The position numbers and the translations under genes were made by a program. The notes under the pieces are model-generated. The model was not told the DNA's origin, did no database searches, and saw only the letters and a list, made by a program, of their open reading frames with translations. 64,000 nucleotides of DNA from an uncultured Flavobacteriaceae bacterium (GTDB lineage: Bacteria; Bacteroidota; Bacteroidia; Flavobacteriales; Flavobacteriaceae), in contig CALSTV010000001.1 in the NCBI GenBank assembly GCA_943789365.1, positions 3,309,343 to 3,373,342 of the forward strand, written 5' to 3'. Shown piece after piece: positions 35,975 through 43,291 of the stretch (position 1 is its first letter; the number at the start of each line of letters is the position of its first letter).

Positions 35975-38170
35975 TTAGTTTCCAAGTTCTAATTGGTTTT
36001 TAACCAACTCATAATATTTTCCTCTTTTTTCGGTTAGAACGTCATGTTTCCCTTGCTCAACAATTTTTCCATTCTCTAATACAATAATCATATCAGCATT
36101 TTTGACAGTACTTAGACGATGCGCAACAATTACAGAGGTTCTGTTCTTCATGAAATCATTTAACTTTTCCATTATCACCTTTTCGTTATTGGCATCTAGT
36201 GCGCTTGTAGCTTCATCAAAAAACAGAAAGAAAGGATTTTTATAAATAGCTCTTGCGATCATAATACGTTGTTCTTGACCACCACTTAATCTAATTCCAG
36301 ACGTACCTAGTTCTGTATTGTATTTATTTGGTAGTTTTTTTATGAACTGCTCAATATTAGCTATGTACGAAGCTTTTTTTAATTTATCTCTATCTATAAT
36401 TTCATTCTGCTCGGATTCCGAAATATTTCCAGCAATAGTATCATTGAACATAAAGGTGTCTTGCATTACTCCTCCACAATTCCTTCTCCAATAATCATTA
36501 TTGATACTTTTCAAATTATCACAATCAATTTGTATTGAGCCACTTGTAGGTTCATGGAATTTTAAAAGTAATTTTAAAAGTGTTGTTTTTCCACTTCCAC
36601 TAGCTCCAATAATTGCAGTTGTTTTTCCTTCTGGAAGTATGCAGTTTATATTTTTTAATACAAAAGGAGTTGACTTACCACCATATCGAAATGACAGATT
36701 TTTTATAAGAATGTCTTTCTTTTTTGGTAGTTCTTTTACCTTGTTGTTTTTTAAATCATCTTCATCTTCTTTGGTGTGAACTTGTAAGAGACGTTCTATA
36801 CTTATTTTTGCGTCTTGCCATACTTGAATAAATCCAATAAAATTACTTAATGGTAAATTAAGTTGACCAACAATATATTGAATAGAAAGCATCATACCTA
36901 AGGTGATATCTCCTTTTACTACAGCCGTAGCTGATAAAAACGTGATGATGATATTTTTTAATTCATTAATGAATCCAGAACCAATCGCTTGATATTGTGC
37001 AATTGTTAAAGAATTTAATGACGTTTTAAAAAGACTTATTTGAATTTGTTCCCATTTCCAACGATTTTTTCTTTGAGAATTATTGATTTTAATTTCTTTG
37101 ACTCCATTAATTACCTGAACTAGAGATGTTTGGCTCTGGGAGCTTTCGTCAAAATGTTTGAAATCTAATACTGCCCTTTTTTTTAGAAAAAAAAATGTCC
37201 AACTGATATATAATATTGCACCAATAAGGGAAACACAAAATATTTTTAGGTTATAAAATGCTAATACAAAATTGAAAATAATAAATACGACAACTGAGTA
37301 AATCATGTTAAATGTAGCAGAGGATACGAAATTTTGAATTCTTGTATGATCTTGTATTCTTTGCAAATGTTCCCCAGTATTTCTAGTTTCAAAAAACGTA
37401 ATGGGTAACTTCAACATTTTATATAAAAAATCTGAAACCATTTTTATTTGAAATCTACTCGTTACATGTATTAATAGCCATTCTCTAAACACTCTAATTA
37501 AGGTTTGAGATATAAAGAGAATTAGTTGTGCTATTAATATCAAGTATATAAATGATATGTTTTGCGTGTTCACTCCAGTATCAACTATGGATTGCATTAG
37601 AAAAGGAGTGATAAACTGGATGGTAGTTCCAACAGTTAGTCCTATTAAAAGTTGATAAATTAATTTTTTATAGGGTTTAACATAAGGATATAAAAACGAA
37701 AAATCTTTCATTTTTGATGGCGCTTCTTCGATAGAATAGAAATTAGTATTAGGTTCTAAAATCAGAACAAAACCATTGTTGTCAATAGTATTTGTCCATG
37801 CTTTTAGGAAAATATCATGTGGATATTCTAACAATCCTTGAGCGGGATCTGCAACATAAATTTTAGTTTTTGATGTTTTGTAGACTACCACAAAATGTTT
37901 TTGCCTCCATGGAACAATAAAAGGAGTAGGTACTTCATTTACTAAACTAGTTAAGGATACGCGCATACCTAAAGTGCGCATTTCAATGATTTCGGCAGCA
38001 TCAGCAATACCTGCCATGGTTACACCTTGGCGTGTAATACTCGATTTATCTCTTAAAAATTCCCTTGAAAAACGTTTACCATGAAATTTAGCAATCATTC
38101 TTAAACAAGTAGGTCCACAATCACGATAATCTAATTGTCTGAAAAAAGGAAATTTTTCTTTTTTTAGCAT
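35975..38170 (-). CDS. peptidase-containing ABC exporter (C39 type)
   Basis: 731 residues in three parts. The N-terminal C39 cysteine protease (about 8-135) has Cys18 in RDCGPTCL, His92 in KHFVVVY and Asp108 in ADPAQG, which cleaves after double-glycine leaders. The six-helix membrane domain spans about 160-440. The ATPase has GASGSGKTT near 521, LSGGQEQRIMIARAI near 625, FFDEATSALD near 650 with intact catalytic Glu, and AHRLS. It should cut and export the peptide encoded at 41383-41544, whose leader ends SISGG. Flanked by 1-bp gaps on both sides. Confidence 0.95.
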   Translation of the reverse strand: MLKKEKFPFFRQLDYRDCGPTCLRMIAKFHGKRFSREFLRDKSSITRQGVTMAGIADAAEIIEMRTLGMRVSLTSLVNEVPTPFIVPWRQKHFVVVYKTSKTKIYVADPAQGLLEYPHDIFLKAWTNTIDNNGFVLILEPNTNFYSIEEAPSKMKDFSFLYPYVKPYKKLIYQLLIGLTVGTTIQFITPFLMQSIVDTGVNTQNISFIYLILIAQLILFISQTLIRVFREWLLIHVTSRFQIKMVSDFLYKMLKLPITFFETRNTGEHLQRIQDHTRIQNFVSSATFNMIYSVVVFIIFNFVLAFYNLKIFCVSLIGAILYISWTFFFLKKRAVLDFKHFDESSQSQTSLVQVINGVKEIKINNSQRKNRWKWEQIQISLFKTSLNSLTIAQYQAIGSGFINELKNIIITFLSATAVVKGDITLGMMLSIQYIVGQLNLPLSNFIGFIQVWQDAKISIERLLQVHTKEDEDDLKNNKVKELPKKKDILIKNLSFRYGGKSTPFVLKNINCILPEGKTTAIIGASGSGKTTLLKLLLKFHEPTSGSIQIDCDNLKSINNDYWRRNCGGVMQDTFMFNDTIAGNISESEQNEIIDRDKLKKASYIANIEQFIKKLPNKYNTELGTSGIRLSGGQEQRIMIARAIYKNPFFLFFDEATSALDANNEKVIMEKLNDFMKNRTSVIVAHRLSTVKNADMIIVLENGKIVEQGKHDVLTEKRGKYYELVKNQLELGN

Positions 38171-38171
38171 C

Positions 38172-39491
38172 CTAGTTTTTATAAGTTGATGACAATTTAG
38201 AACGCATCATTTCTAATTTTTTAATGTCTAAAAATTGATTGTTATGATACACGCCTTGAATGGTTTTTAAAGCGTGCAAATCTTCTAGAGGATTGTTACT
38301 TAAAAGGATAAAATCGGCTTTTTTTCCAGTTTCGATAGTACCATAGTTTTCATTGTAAAAAAGGGAAAAATTGGTTGTTGCCATTTTTAGTATGGAATAA
38401 TTGCTTAAATGGGCATTTTTTAAAAGTTCCATTTCACCTAATAAACTAAAACCAGGAGCCATATACTTAGAGGAGCTATCAGGACTTAAAAGCATATTTA
38501 TACCTAAATCATGCACTTTTTTTATAATTTGGTATTTCTTTTTTAAAGATTTTAACTCATTGTCAATTTCTTTTTTATAGGCTTGGAGCCCGATTTTTTC
38601 TCTATACTGTTTTGTCTTTTCAATCCAATTATTAAAGGTTATCTTTTGAATAAACTCCATACCAGGTCGGTTACGTAGTTCTTCATATGAATACCTACCA
38701 GATCCAACGTCGTACCAACTTAATGTAGGACACAAAGAAATATTTTTTTCTTTTATAAACTTGAGTCTGTTTTCTATAAGTTCAGGAGTACCTGCTAAAC
38801 CATCTAAATGTTCAAAAGAAGAGAAATTTGATTTGGAAATTATTGCATCTGGAATATTTTTGGGATAGTGACCACCAAAAGCTAAGTTGTATTTTTTACA
38901 AATACTATCTAATTCAACAAAAATAGTTTGATTTTTTACACTTAATATTTTTAAAAAATCGAAGCCCTTTTCTTTTGAGTTTCTAACCAAATTTTCTATC
39001 TGTGAAGGCGTTAAATCATAGTGTTTATTGATAGGTGGAGGAGAAAGGTATAATTTAGGATATATTGAAGATGTTGTATTGTATTTATTTCTCCAATTTA
39101 TGTGTTTCCAATCCCCACGCATTGATCGTAATTTGGTGACACCATTAATTAGGTAGAGCTTCATGATATATTCCATTTCAGTTTCGGTGCTAGGAAAATG
39201 TACATGAGCATCAGCTAATGAAGGCATAATATACTTATCTCTTCCATCTATTACAATCATATTATTATAGGTTGTAGTATCGGTATCTGAAAGAATTATA
39301 AATTCACCGTCTTTAATAACAACATCTTGGTTTTTAAGCACCAAATTGGTTGTCATGGTAATTACTGAAACGTTTTTGATTACAAGATCTTTGATGACGT
39401 TTTCTTTAACTTTAATTGGGGTTTTCTTTGTTTGTTCGCAAGAAACCATAGTTTGAATAAAGATAAAGAGTATTAATAGGTGTCTTCTCAT
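38172..39491 (-). CDS. amidohydrolase lipoprotein in the peptide cluster
   Basis: 439 residues. Lipoprotein signal with Cys18 (TMVSCEQ), so periplasmic or surface. Amidohydrolase superfamily metal site: HVH at 96-98 in LADAHVHFP, Lys181 in FDFLKIL, His208 in GGHYPK, His228 in FEHLDG, Asp338 in LLSPDSSS. It ends in the usual KKADFILLSNNPLE segment. This is the imidazolonepropionase/Xaa-Pro dipeptidase-like branch, which hydrolyses cyclic amides or dipeptides. Being locked in the operon (1 bp before the exporter, 11 bp after the HExxH-like gene), it may act on the exported peptide or protect the producer; this is inference. Confidence 0.85.
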   Translation of the reverse strand: MRRHLLILFIFIQTMVSCEQTKKTPIKVKENVIKDLVIKNVSVITMTTNLVLKNQDVVIKDGEFIILSDTDTTTYNNMIVIDGRDKYIMPSLADAHVHFPSTETEMEYIMKLYLINGVTKLRSMRGDWKHINWRNKYNTTSSIYPKLYLSPPPINKHYDLTPSQIENLVRNSKEKGFDFLKILSVKNQTIFVELDSICKKYNLAFGGHYPKNIPDAIISKSNFSSFEHLDGLAGTPELIENRLKFIKEKNISLCPTLSWYDVGSGRYSYEELRNRPGMEFIQKITFNNWIEKTKQYREKIGLQAYKKEIDNELKSLKKKYQIIKKVHDLGINMLLSPDSSSKYMAPGFSLLGEMELLKNAHLSNYSILKMATTNFSLFYNENYGTIETGKKADFILLSNNPLEDLHALKTIQGVYHNNQFLDIKKLEMMRSKLSSTYKN

Positions 39492-39502
39492 TTTTATGTT
39501 TG

Positions 39503-40639
39503 TTAAAATTTGTAATAATTATTTAGGTCTTTTGTTTGAAAATCTTCATATAAGTTCTGTTTGCAAAAAACATCGTATCTGAAATCTACGTCTCGATTGC
39601 TTAAATCAAACTCATCTGTAAGCATTGCATACTTTTTTAAAATAGAAGCACATTTTTTGTCTAATCGATTGTACAATTTCATCCCTTTTGGAGTGTATGT
39701 TTTTTCAAGATTTAATAGCTCCAAACCAGTCCTAAATCTTGAAAACTGGTCGGTTAGTCGTCCTAGGAGTTCATGCTTTTCTCTTCCTGAAAAAACATTT
39801 TTAACTAGTAACTTATCAAAATACACAACTCTTTGCGTCACAGTATACAAACCATGAAAAGCACTATATATAGATCGATAGTCCCATTTCTGTTTAGTGA
39901 AGTCTCTCATCAATAAATTTTCTACATCTATTTTAAAATAATCCTTTCTATCGTGGATGAGATAATAGAAAAAATTATGAGACCCTTGATGTATCAACTC
40001 TTCAATAAAATAAATAAGATTGCTTTCTCCGATGACATAAAAGTGTAACATGCCTAACGTCTCAATTGATGTGAAATTTAGTATTTTAGGATTATCATGG
40101 AGGTATATCTTTTTATTTGCAAAAGCTAGTTCATTGTAAAATTGAGGGATATGTTTTTTTATGATATCTATAGCGTTAAATACTTCCTTGTAATGTGATT
40201 TCCATACTGAATTATGTTCAGGGTATTGATTTAGAGTATGTCCTTTATAAAATTCAGTAAAATATTTTTCTTGGGTTGGATGAATTTCTTTAACAATTTC
40301 AAAATCACCTTTTACTAAAATTGAATCATAAGGAGTTTTTTGATTTTTTTTAAAATATCCAATTTTAGGAATGTATGCTACCTGATTTTTGTTTAAAGAA
40401 TATGTGACATTTGGCGGGGCTTTTATGAAAAAGTAACCTTGAAGTATTTCATTCAAAATTTTCTTTGGGAATTTGTTGTTTTTTTTACTGTTGAAATATG
40501 AAAATAATATGGGGTCTAAAAAGATTTCGTCATCATCAAATTTAATTTTTTCAATTAAATTTAGATTTTCTTTATAGAGTAATACTTTCACAGTATTTAT
40601 AAGACAAGTCTTAGATGTATTAATTTCATTTAATGACAT
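39503..40639 (-). CDS. HExxH-like putative peptide-modifying enzyme (HQGSH variant)
   Basis: 378 residues, no signal peptide. The pattern GMLHFYVIGESNLIYFIEELIHQGSHN (about 196-222) resembles the block around the metal site of HExxH-motif RiPP modification proteins (2-oxoglutarate-HExxH peptide hydroxylases). Here His217 and His221 keep the HxxxH spacing, but the motif Glu is Gln218. Further support comes from the downstream KWDYRSIYSAFHGLYTVTQR (251-270, His262 as possible third ligand), which matches the family's later W...R...H-G-Y block, and a helical C-terminus. Gene start overlaps the CPBP stop by 14 bp. If active, it would hydroxylate the precursor core; an inactive scaffold is possible. 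Family assignment is by eye. Confidence 0.55.
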   Translation of the reverse strand: MSLNEINTSKTCLINTVKVLLYKENLNLIEKIKFDDDEIFLDPILFSYFNSKKNNKFPKKILNEILQGYFFIKAPPNVTYSLNKNQVAYIPKIGYFKKNQKTPYDSILVKGDFEIVKEIHPTQEKYFTEFYKGHTLNQYPEHNSVWKSHYKEVFNAIDIIKKHIPQFYNELAFANKKIYLHDNPKILNFTSIETLGMLHFYVIGESNLIYFIEELIHQGSHNFFYYLIHDRKDYFKIDVENLLMRDFTKQKWDYRSIYSAFHGLYTVTQRVVYFDKLLVKNVFSGREKHELLGRLTDQFSRFRTGLELLNLEKTYTPKGMKLYNRLDKKCASILKKYAMLTDEFDLSNRDVDFRYDVFCKQNLYEDFQTKDLNNYYKF

Positions 40640-41294
40640 ATATGTAAATTAGAGCAGCTATTAAATTGTTTAATGAATGAGTGATTATTGAGTAAAGGAG
40701 ACCAAATCTTATGCGTATAAATGAAAATAGCATCCCGCTAACAAACTTTGGAAATAATAACAATGGAGAAAACAAAAGGACATGAAATGTAATGTTAAAA
40801 GTCCAGAGATGAACATATGCAAATAATACAGCAGATGAATACAAAAGTACAGGATAGTATTTAAGATAAAATCCTTCGGGAATTCGAATGTTTTTAACAT
40901 AAAAAACATATACAAATAACAATGGGATGAAAATACGTATGTAGCTTTTTATTTCCATAAAATCGGCTGTCGTATATAACAAAGCAAATAAAAATGCGGC
41001 AAAAGAAAATCGACCAAATCTTAGAATGGATCTAAACAAAAATTCTTCCAATACAGGGCCTATTATTACAACTTTCAGGAAAAGCAGGTAATTAAAATCA
41101 TCAAAAAATGAACTGTCATTTTGTATATCAAAAGTTGTGCAACTTAAAAATAAATAGAGTAATGCAATCAATAAAATTCGTATGCTTAAAAAAAGAAAAA
41201 TTGTATATATTAGTTGGATGGCATTAAACGTTGTGTGCACTTCATACTTTGGTTTAATAAAAAAGAGGTAAAGAGTATAAATTGTTCTATTCAT
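40626..41294 (-). CDS. CPBP family intramembrane protease
   Basis: 222 residues, about six to seven transmembrane helices. The catalytic CPBP (Abi/Rce1-like) motifs are complete: EEFLFR with Glu83-Glu84 and Arg88, FAYVH with His162, and HSLNN with His206 and Asn210. Such proteases occur in bacteriocin loci as maturation or immunity proteins. It is the first gene after the precursor peptide and overlaps the next gene, so it belongs to the pathway; which role it plays cannot be told from sequence. Confidence 0.88.
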   Translation of the reverse strand: MNRTIYTLYLFFIKPKYEVHTTFNAIQLIYTIFLFLSIRILLIALLYLFLSCTTFDIQNDSSFFDDFNYLLFLKVVIIGPVLEEFLFRSILRFGRFSFAAFLFALLYTTADFMEIKSYIRIFIPLLFVYVFYVKNIRIPEGFYLKYYPVLLYSSAVLFAYVHLWTFNITFHVLLFSPLLLFPKFVSGMLFSFIRIRFGLLYSIITHSLNNLIAALIYIYVIK

Positions 41295-41342
41295 AAAAGA
41301 GTGACGTGACAGGCTAATTGTAATGATGTAAAGTTTTTTTAT

Positions 41343-41374
41343 AGTTAAAGTGGAACTACAGCTCCACTTTAACT
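41343..41374 (-). promoter_or_regulatory. hairpin between precursor and downstream operon
   Basis: Perfect 12-bp inverted repeat AGTTAAAGTGGA/TCCACTTTAACT with an 8-base loop, starting 9 bp after the precursor stop. On the minus strand no T run follows (A's instead), so it is not a standard terminator. It may stabilise the precursor message or attenuate read-through, giving more peptide than enzyme. Confidence 0.6.
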
Positions 41375-41382
41375 AGGACCCA

Positions 41383-41544
41383 TTATCTATTATAATAATC
41401 GAAGAGTAATTTACCTACCGTTTCAGATATCCCTCCCTCACTATGACAAGCTTGATCAATCCCACCAGAAATGGAATTTAATAAATCTGTTGAAGCAACT
41501 GCTTCTGCTCTTTCTTTAAGAGCGTTTAATGATAATTTTTTCAT
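41383..41544 (-). CDS. double-glycine leader precursor peptide
   Basis: 53 codons, ATG at 41544. The leader MKKLSLNALKERAEAV...SISGG has Gly27-Gly28, the expected cut site for the C39 exporter in the same operon. The 25-residue core begins IDQAC, has a single Cys at 33, a Gly-Gly pair at 37-38, several Ser/Thr, and ends in an aromatic FDYYNR. Leaders of the type LxLxxLKERAEAV..LLxSISGG recur in Flavobacteriaceae bacteriocin-like peptides. One cysteine rules out disulfide pairing within the core. Own -7 promoter box upstream, hairpin downstream, 88 bp before the CPBP gene. Confidence 0.85.
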   Translation of the reverse strand: MKKLSLNALKERAEAVASTDLLNSISGGIDQACHSEGGISETVGKLLFDYYNR

Positions 41545-41579
41545 AATCGTGAAAATTTTAATTTAATAGTATGTTATTT

Positions 41580-41606
41580 GTATTGAATCAATACTTGTCA
41601 AATTTA
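41580..41606 (-). promoter_or_regulatory. precursor promoter with palindromic operator candidate
   Basis: Minus-strand TAAATTTG at 41606-41599 fits the TAnnTTTG -7 box. The predicted start near 41592 falls inside a perfect 15-bp palindrome GTATTGAATCAATAC (41580-41594). A repressor on this site would block initiation; the divergent XRE protein is the obvious candidate. About 48 bases of leader remain before the ATG. Confidence 0.5.
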
Positions 41607-41753
41607 AAACGAAAAACACTATGCTTTAGACCTATTATCGGGAATTTTGAAAATGAATTTTTAAACTTTTTAAATTGTAGAAACAAGGCAGTGACTGATT
41701 ATACAAAAGAGTAATTATTTAATAAAAAAAATAATTTAAATGAATATATCTAT

Positions 41754-41793
41754 CCTTAATTATAATGAGTTTGAGGTTTCATTATAATTAGGG
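41754..41793. promoter_or_regulatory. long inverted repeat in the regulator-precursor control region
   Basis: TAATTATAATGA (41757-41768) and its exact complement (41779-41790) around a 10-base spacer, extendable by C-G and G-T pairs to 41754-41793. It abuts the -33 region of the XRE promoter, so it may be an autoregulatory operator. Neither neighbour ends here, so it is not a terminator of a gene. The rest of 41607-41864 is AT-rich without further structure that I can see. Confidence 0.55.
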
Positions 41794-41825
41794 ATTGTGT
41801 CAGTTGAAGTAATGTTCTATATTTG
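41794..41825 (+). promoter_or_regulatory. promoter of the XRE regulator
   Basis: ATTG at 41794-41797, a 20-bp spacer and TATATTTG at 41818-41825. Transcription would begin near 41832, about 33 bases before the ATG at 41865. Confidence 0.6.
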
Positions 41826-41864
41826 TAATGTAAGATCCCCTCAACTACTTAAAGGAATAGTGTT

Positions 41865-42092
41865 ATGAAAGAAATTCTAGGGGGGAAATTGTATGCTTTA
41901 CGCAAAAGTAAAGGTCTATCCCAAATACAAGTAGCGGAGTATTTGAACATTTCGAAATCTGCATATTCTCGAATGGAAAGAGGGATAACCAATTCTTGGT
42001 CATGTTTCCTTGCGCCGCTTTCAAAGCTGTATAAAATTGAGATTGTCGATTTATTGGAAGAAAAAGAGATTCGTTTTAAAAATGAGACTTGA
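41865..42092 (+). CDS. XRE-family transcriptional regulator
   Basis: 75 residues, essentially a single helix-turn-helix HTH_3 domain: LRKSKGLSQIQVAEYLNISKSAYSRMERG (about 12-40) with the recognition helix SKSAYSRME. It is divergent from the precursor-export operon across about 320 bp containing both inverted repeats, so control of that operon and of itself is likely. It has no sensor domain, so a ligand or partner would have to be external. Confidence 0.88.
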   Translation: MKEILGGKLYALRKSKGLSQIQVAEYLNISKSAYSRMERGITNSWSCFLAPLSKLYKIEIVDLLEEKEIRFKNET

Positions 42093-42288
42093 TAAAATAC
42101 GATGAGTTTCAGAATATGTTTCCTTACGTGTTCATAATATAATACGTTTTACATCTAGCCAATATGTTATAATATTATCAAAACCGAAAAATATAGCCTT
42201 CAAATAAAGAAAAAGGAAGATATCATTCCATAGAAATTAGGAAAATTCAAATTTTACAAATGTGTGCTAAAATCTTAGAAAATATCAA

Positions 42289-42296
42289 TACTTTTG
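42289..42296 (+). promoter_or_regulatory. sucD -7 promoter element
   Basis: TACTTTTG (TAnnTTTG) 39 bp before the sucD ATG. The preceding gap from 42093 is AT-rich and shows nothing else. Confidence 0.5.
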
Positions 42297-42335
42297 TTTT
42301 TCAAAATAGTCAAACGATTTAATAATAATTCTACG

Positions 42336-43208
42336 ATGAGCGTTTTAGTAAACAAAGATTCAAAAATAATAGTACAAGGTTTTACAGGTAGTGAAGGAAC
42401 TTTTCATGCCGGTCAAATGATTGATTATGGTACCAACGTAGTTGGAGGAGTGACTCCCGGTAAAGGAGGTCAAGAACACCTAGGAAAGCCTGTATTTAAC
42501 ACAGTAGTTGAAGCCGTAGAAAAAGCAGGAGCTGATACCACCTTAATTTTTGTGCCACCAGCGTTTGCATCGGATGCGATTATGGAAGCTGCTGATGCTG
42601 GAATTAAAGTAATCATTTGTATAACAGAAGGTATTCCTACTGCAGATATGGTAAAAGTAAAAGCCTATTTAGAAGGGAAAGATACTCGTTTGGTTGGTCC
42701 TAACTGTCCTGGAGTCATTACGCCAGACGAAGCAAAAGTAGGAATTATGCCTGGGTTTATCTTTAAAAAAGGAAATGTAGGAATTGTATCGAAATCGGGT
42801 ACATTAACATATGAGGCTGCTGATCAGGTAGTAAAACAAGGATTTGGAATTACAACTGCCATAGGAATTGGTGGAGATCCAATTATTGGAACGTCGACAA
42901 AAGAGGCGGTTGAATTATTGATGAATGACGACGAAACAGAAGCAATTGTTATGATTGGTGAAATTGGAGGTCAGTTAGAAGCAGATGCCGCAAAATGGAT
43001 CAAAGCCGATGGAAATAGAAAACCAGTTATTGGATTTATCGCAGGACAAACTGCACCAGCAGGTAGAACTATGGGACATGCAGGAGCCATCGTTGGAGGA
43101 GCTGATGATACTGCACAAGCAAAAATGGCGATCCTAAAAGAAAATGGAATTCACGTTGTAGATTCTCCAGCAAAAATAGGAGAAATGGTGGCTTCAGTAC
43201 TGAAGTAA
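42336..43208 (+). CDS. sucD: succinyl-CoA synthetase alpha subunit
   Basis: TCA-cycle enzyme, 290 residues from the ATG at 42336 (the frame is open 42 bases further up but the family N-terminus SVLVNKDSKIIVQGFTG fits this start). CoA-binding GFTGSEGTFHA, GPNCPGVI, KSGTLTYEA, and the phosphohistidine loop GRTMGHAGAIVGG near 243-255 are present. The beta subunit gene is not adjacent in this window, as is common in Bacteroidota. Confidence 0.96.
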   Translation: MSVLVNKDSKIIVQGFTGSEGTFHAGQMIDYGTNVVGGVTPGKGGQEHLGKPVFNTVVEAVEKAGADTTLIFVPPAFASDAIMEAADAGIKVIICITEGIPTADMVKVKAYLEGKDTRLVGPNCPGVITPDEAKVGIMPGFIFKKGNVGIVSKSGTLTYEAADQVVKQGFGITTAIGIGGDPIIGTSTKEAVELLMNDDETEAIVMIGEIGGQLEADAAKWIKADGNRKPVIGFIAGQTAPAGRTMGHAGAIVGGADDTAQAKMAILKENGIHVVDSPAKIGEMVASVLK

Positions 43209-43230
43209 TCTTCTTAAAATAGAATTAATA

Positions 43231-43264
43231 ATCCCATTCATTTTAGATGAATGGGATTTTTTTT
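43231..43264 (+). terminator. sucD terminator
   Basis: ATCCCATTCA/TGAATGGGAT with a 7-base loop followed by T's. It ends 28 bp before the next gene's ATG. Confidence 0.85.
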
Positions 43265-43291
43265 ATACATTACTTAGCTAAAATAATTTAT

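Noticed and set aside
41757-41790. Inverted repeat as a transcription terminator
   Set aside because: No gene ends near it on either strand and it adjoins the regulator promoter; an operator role fits better.
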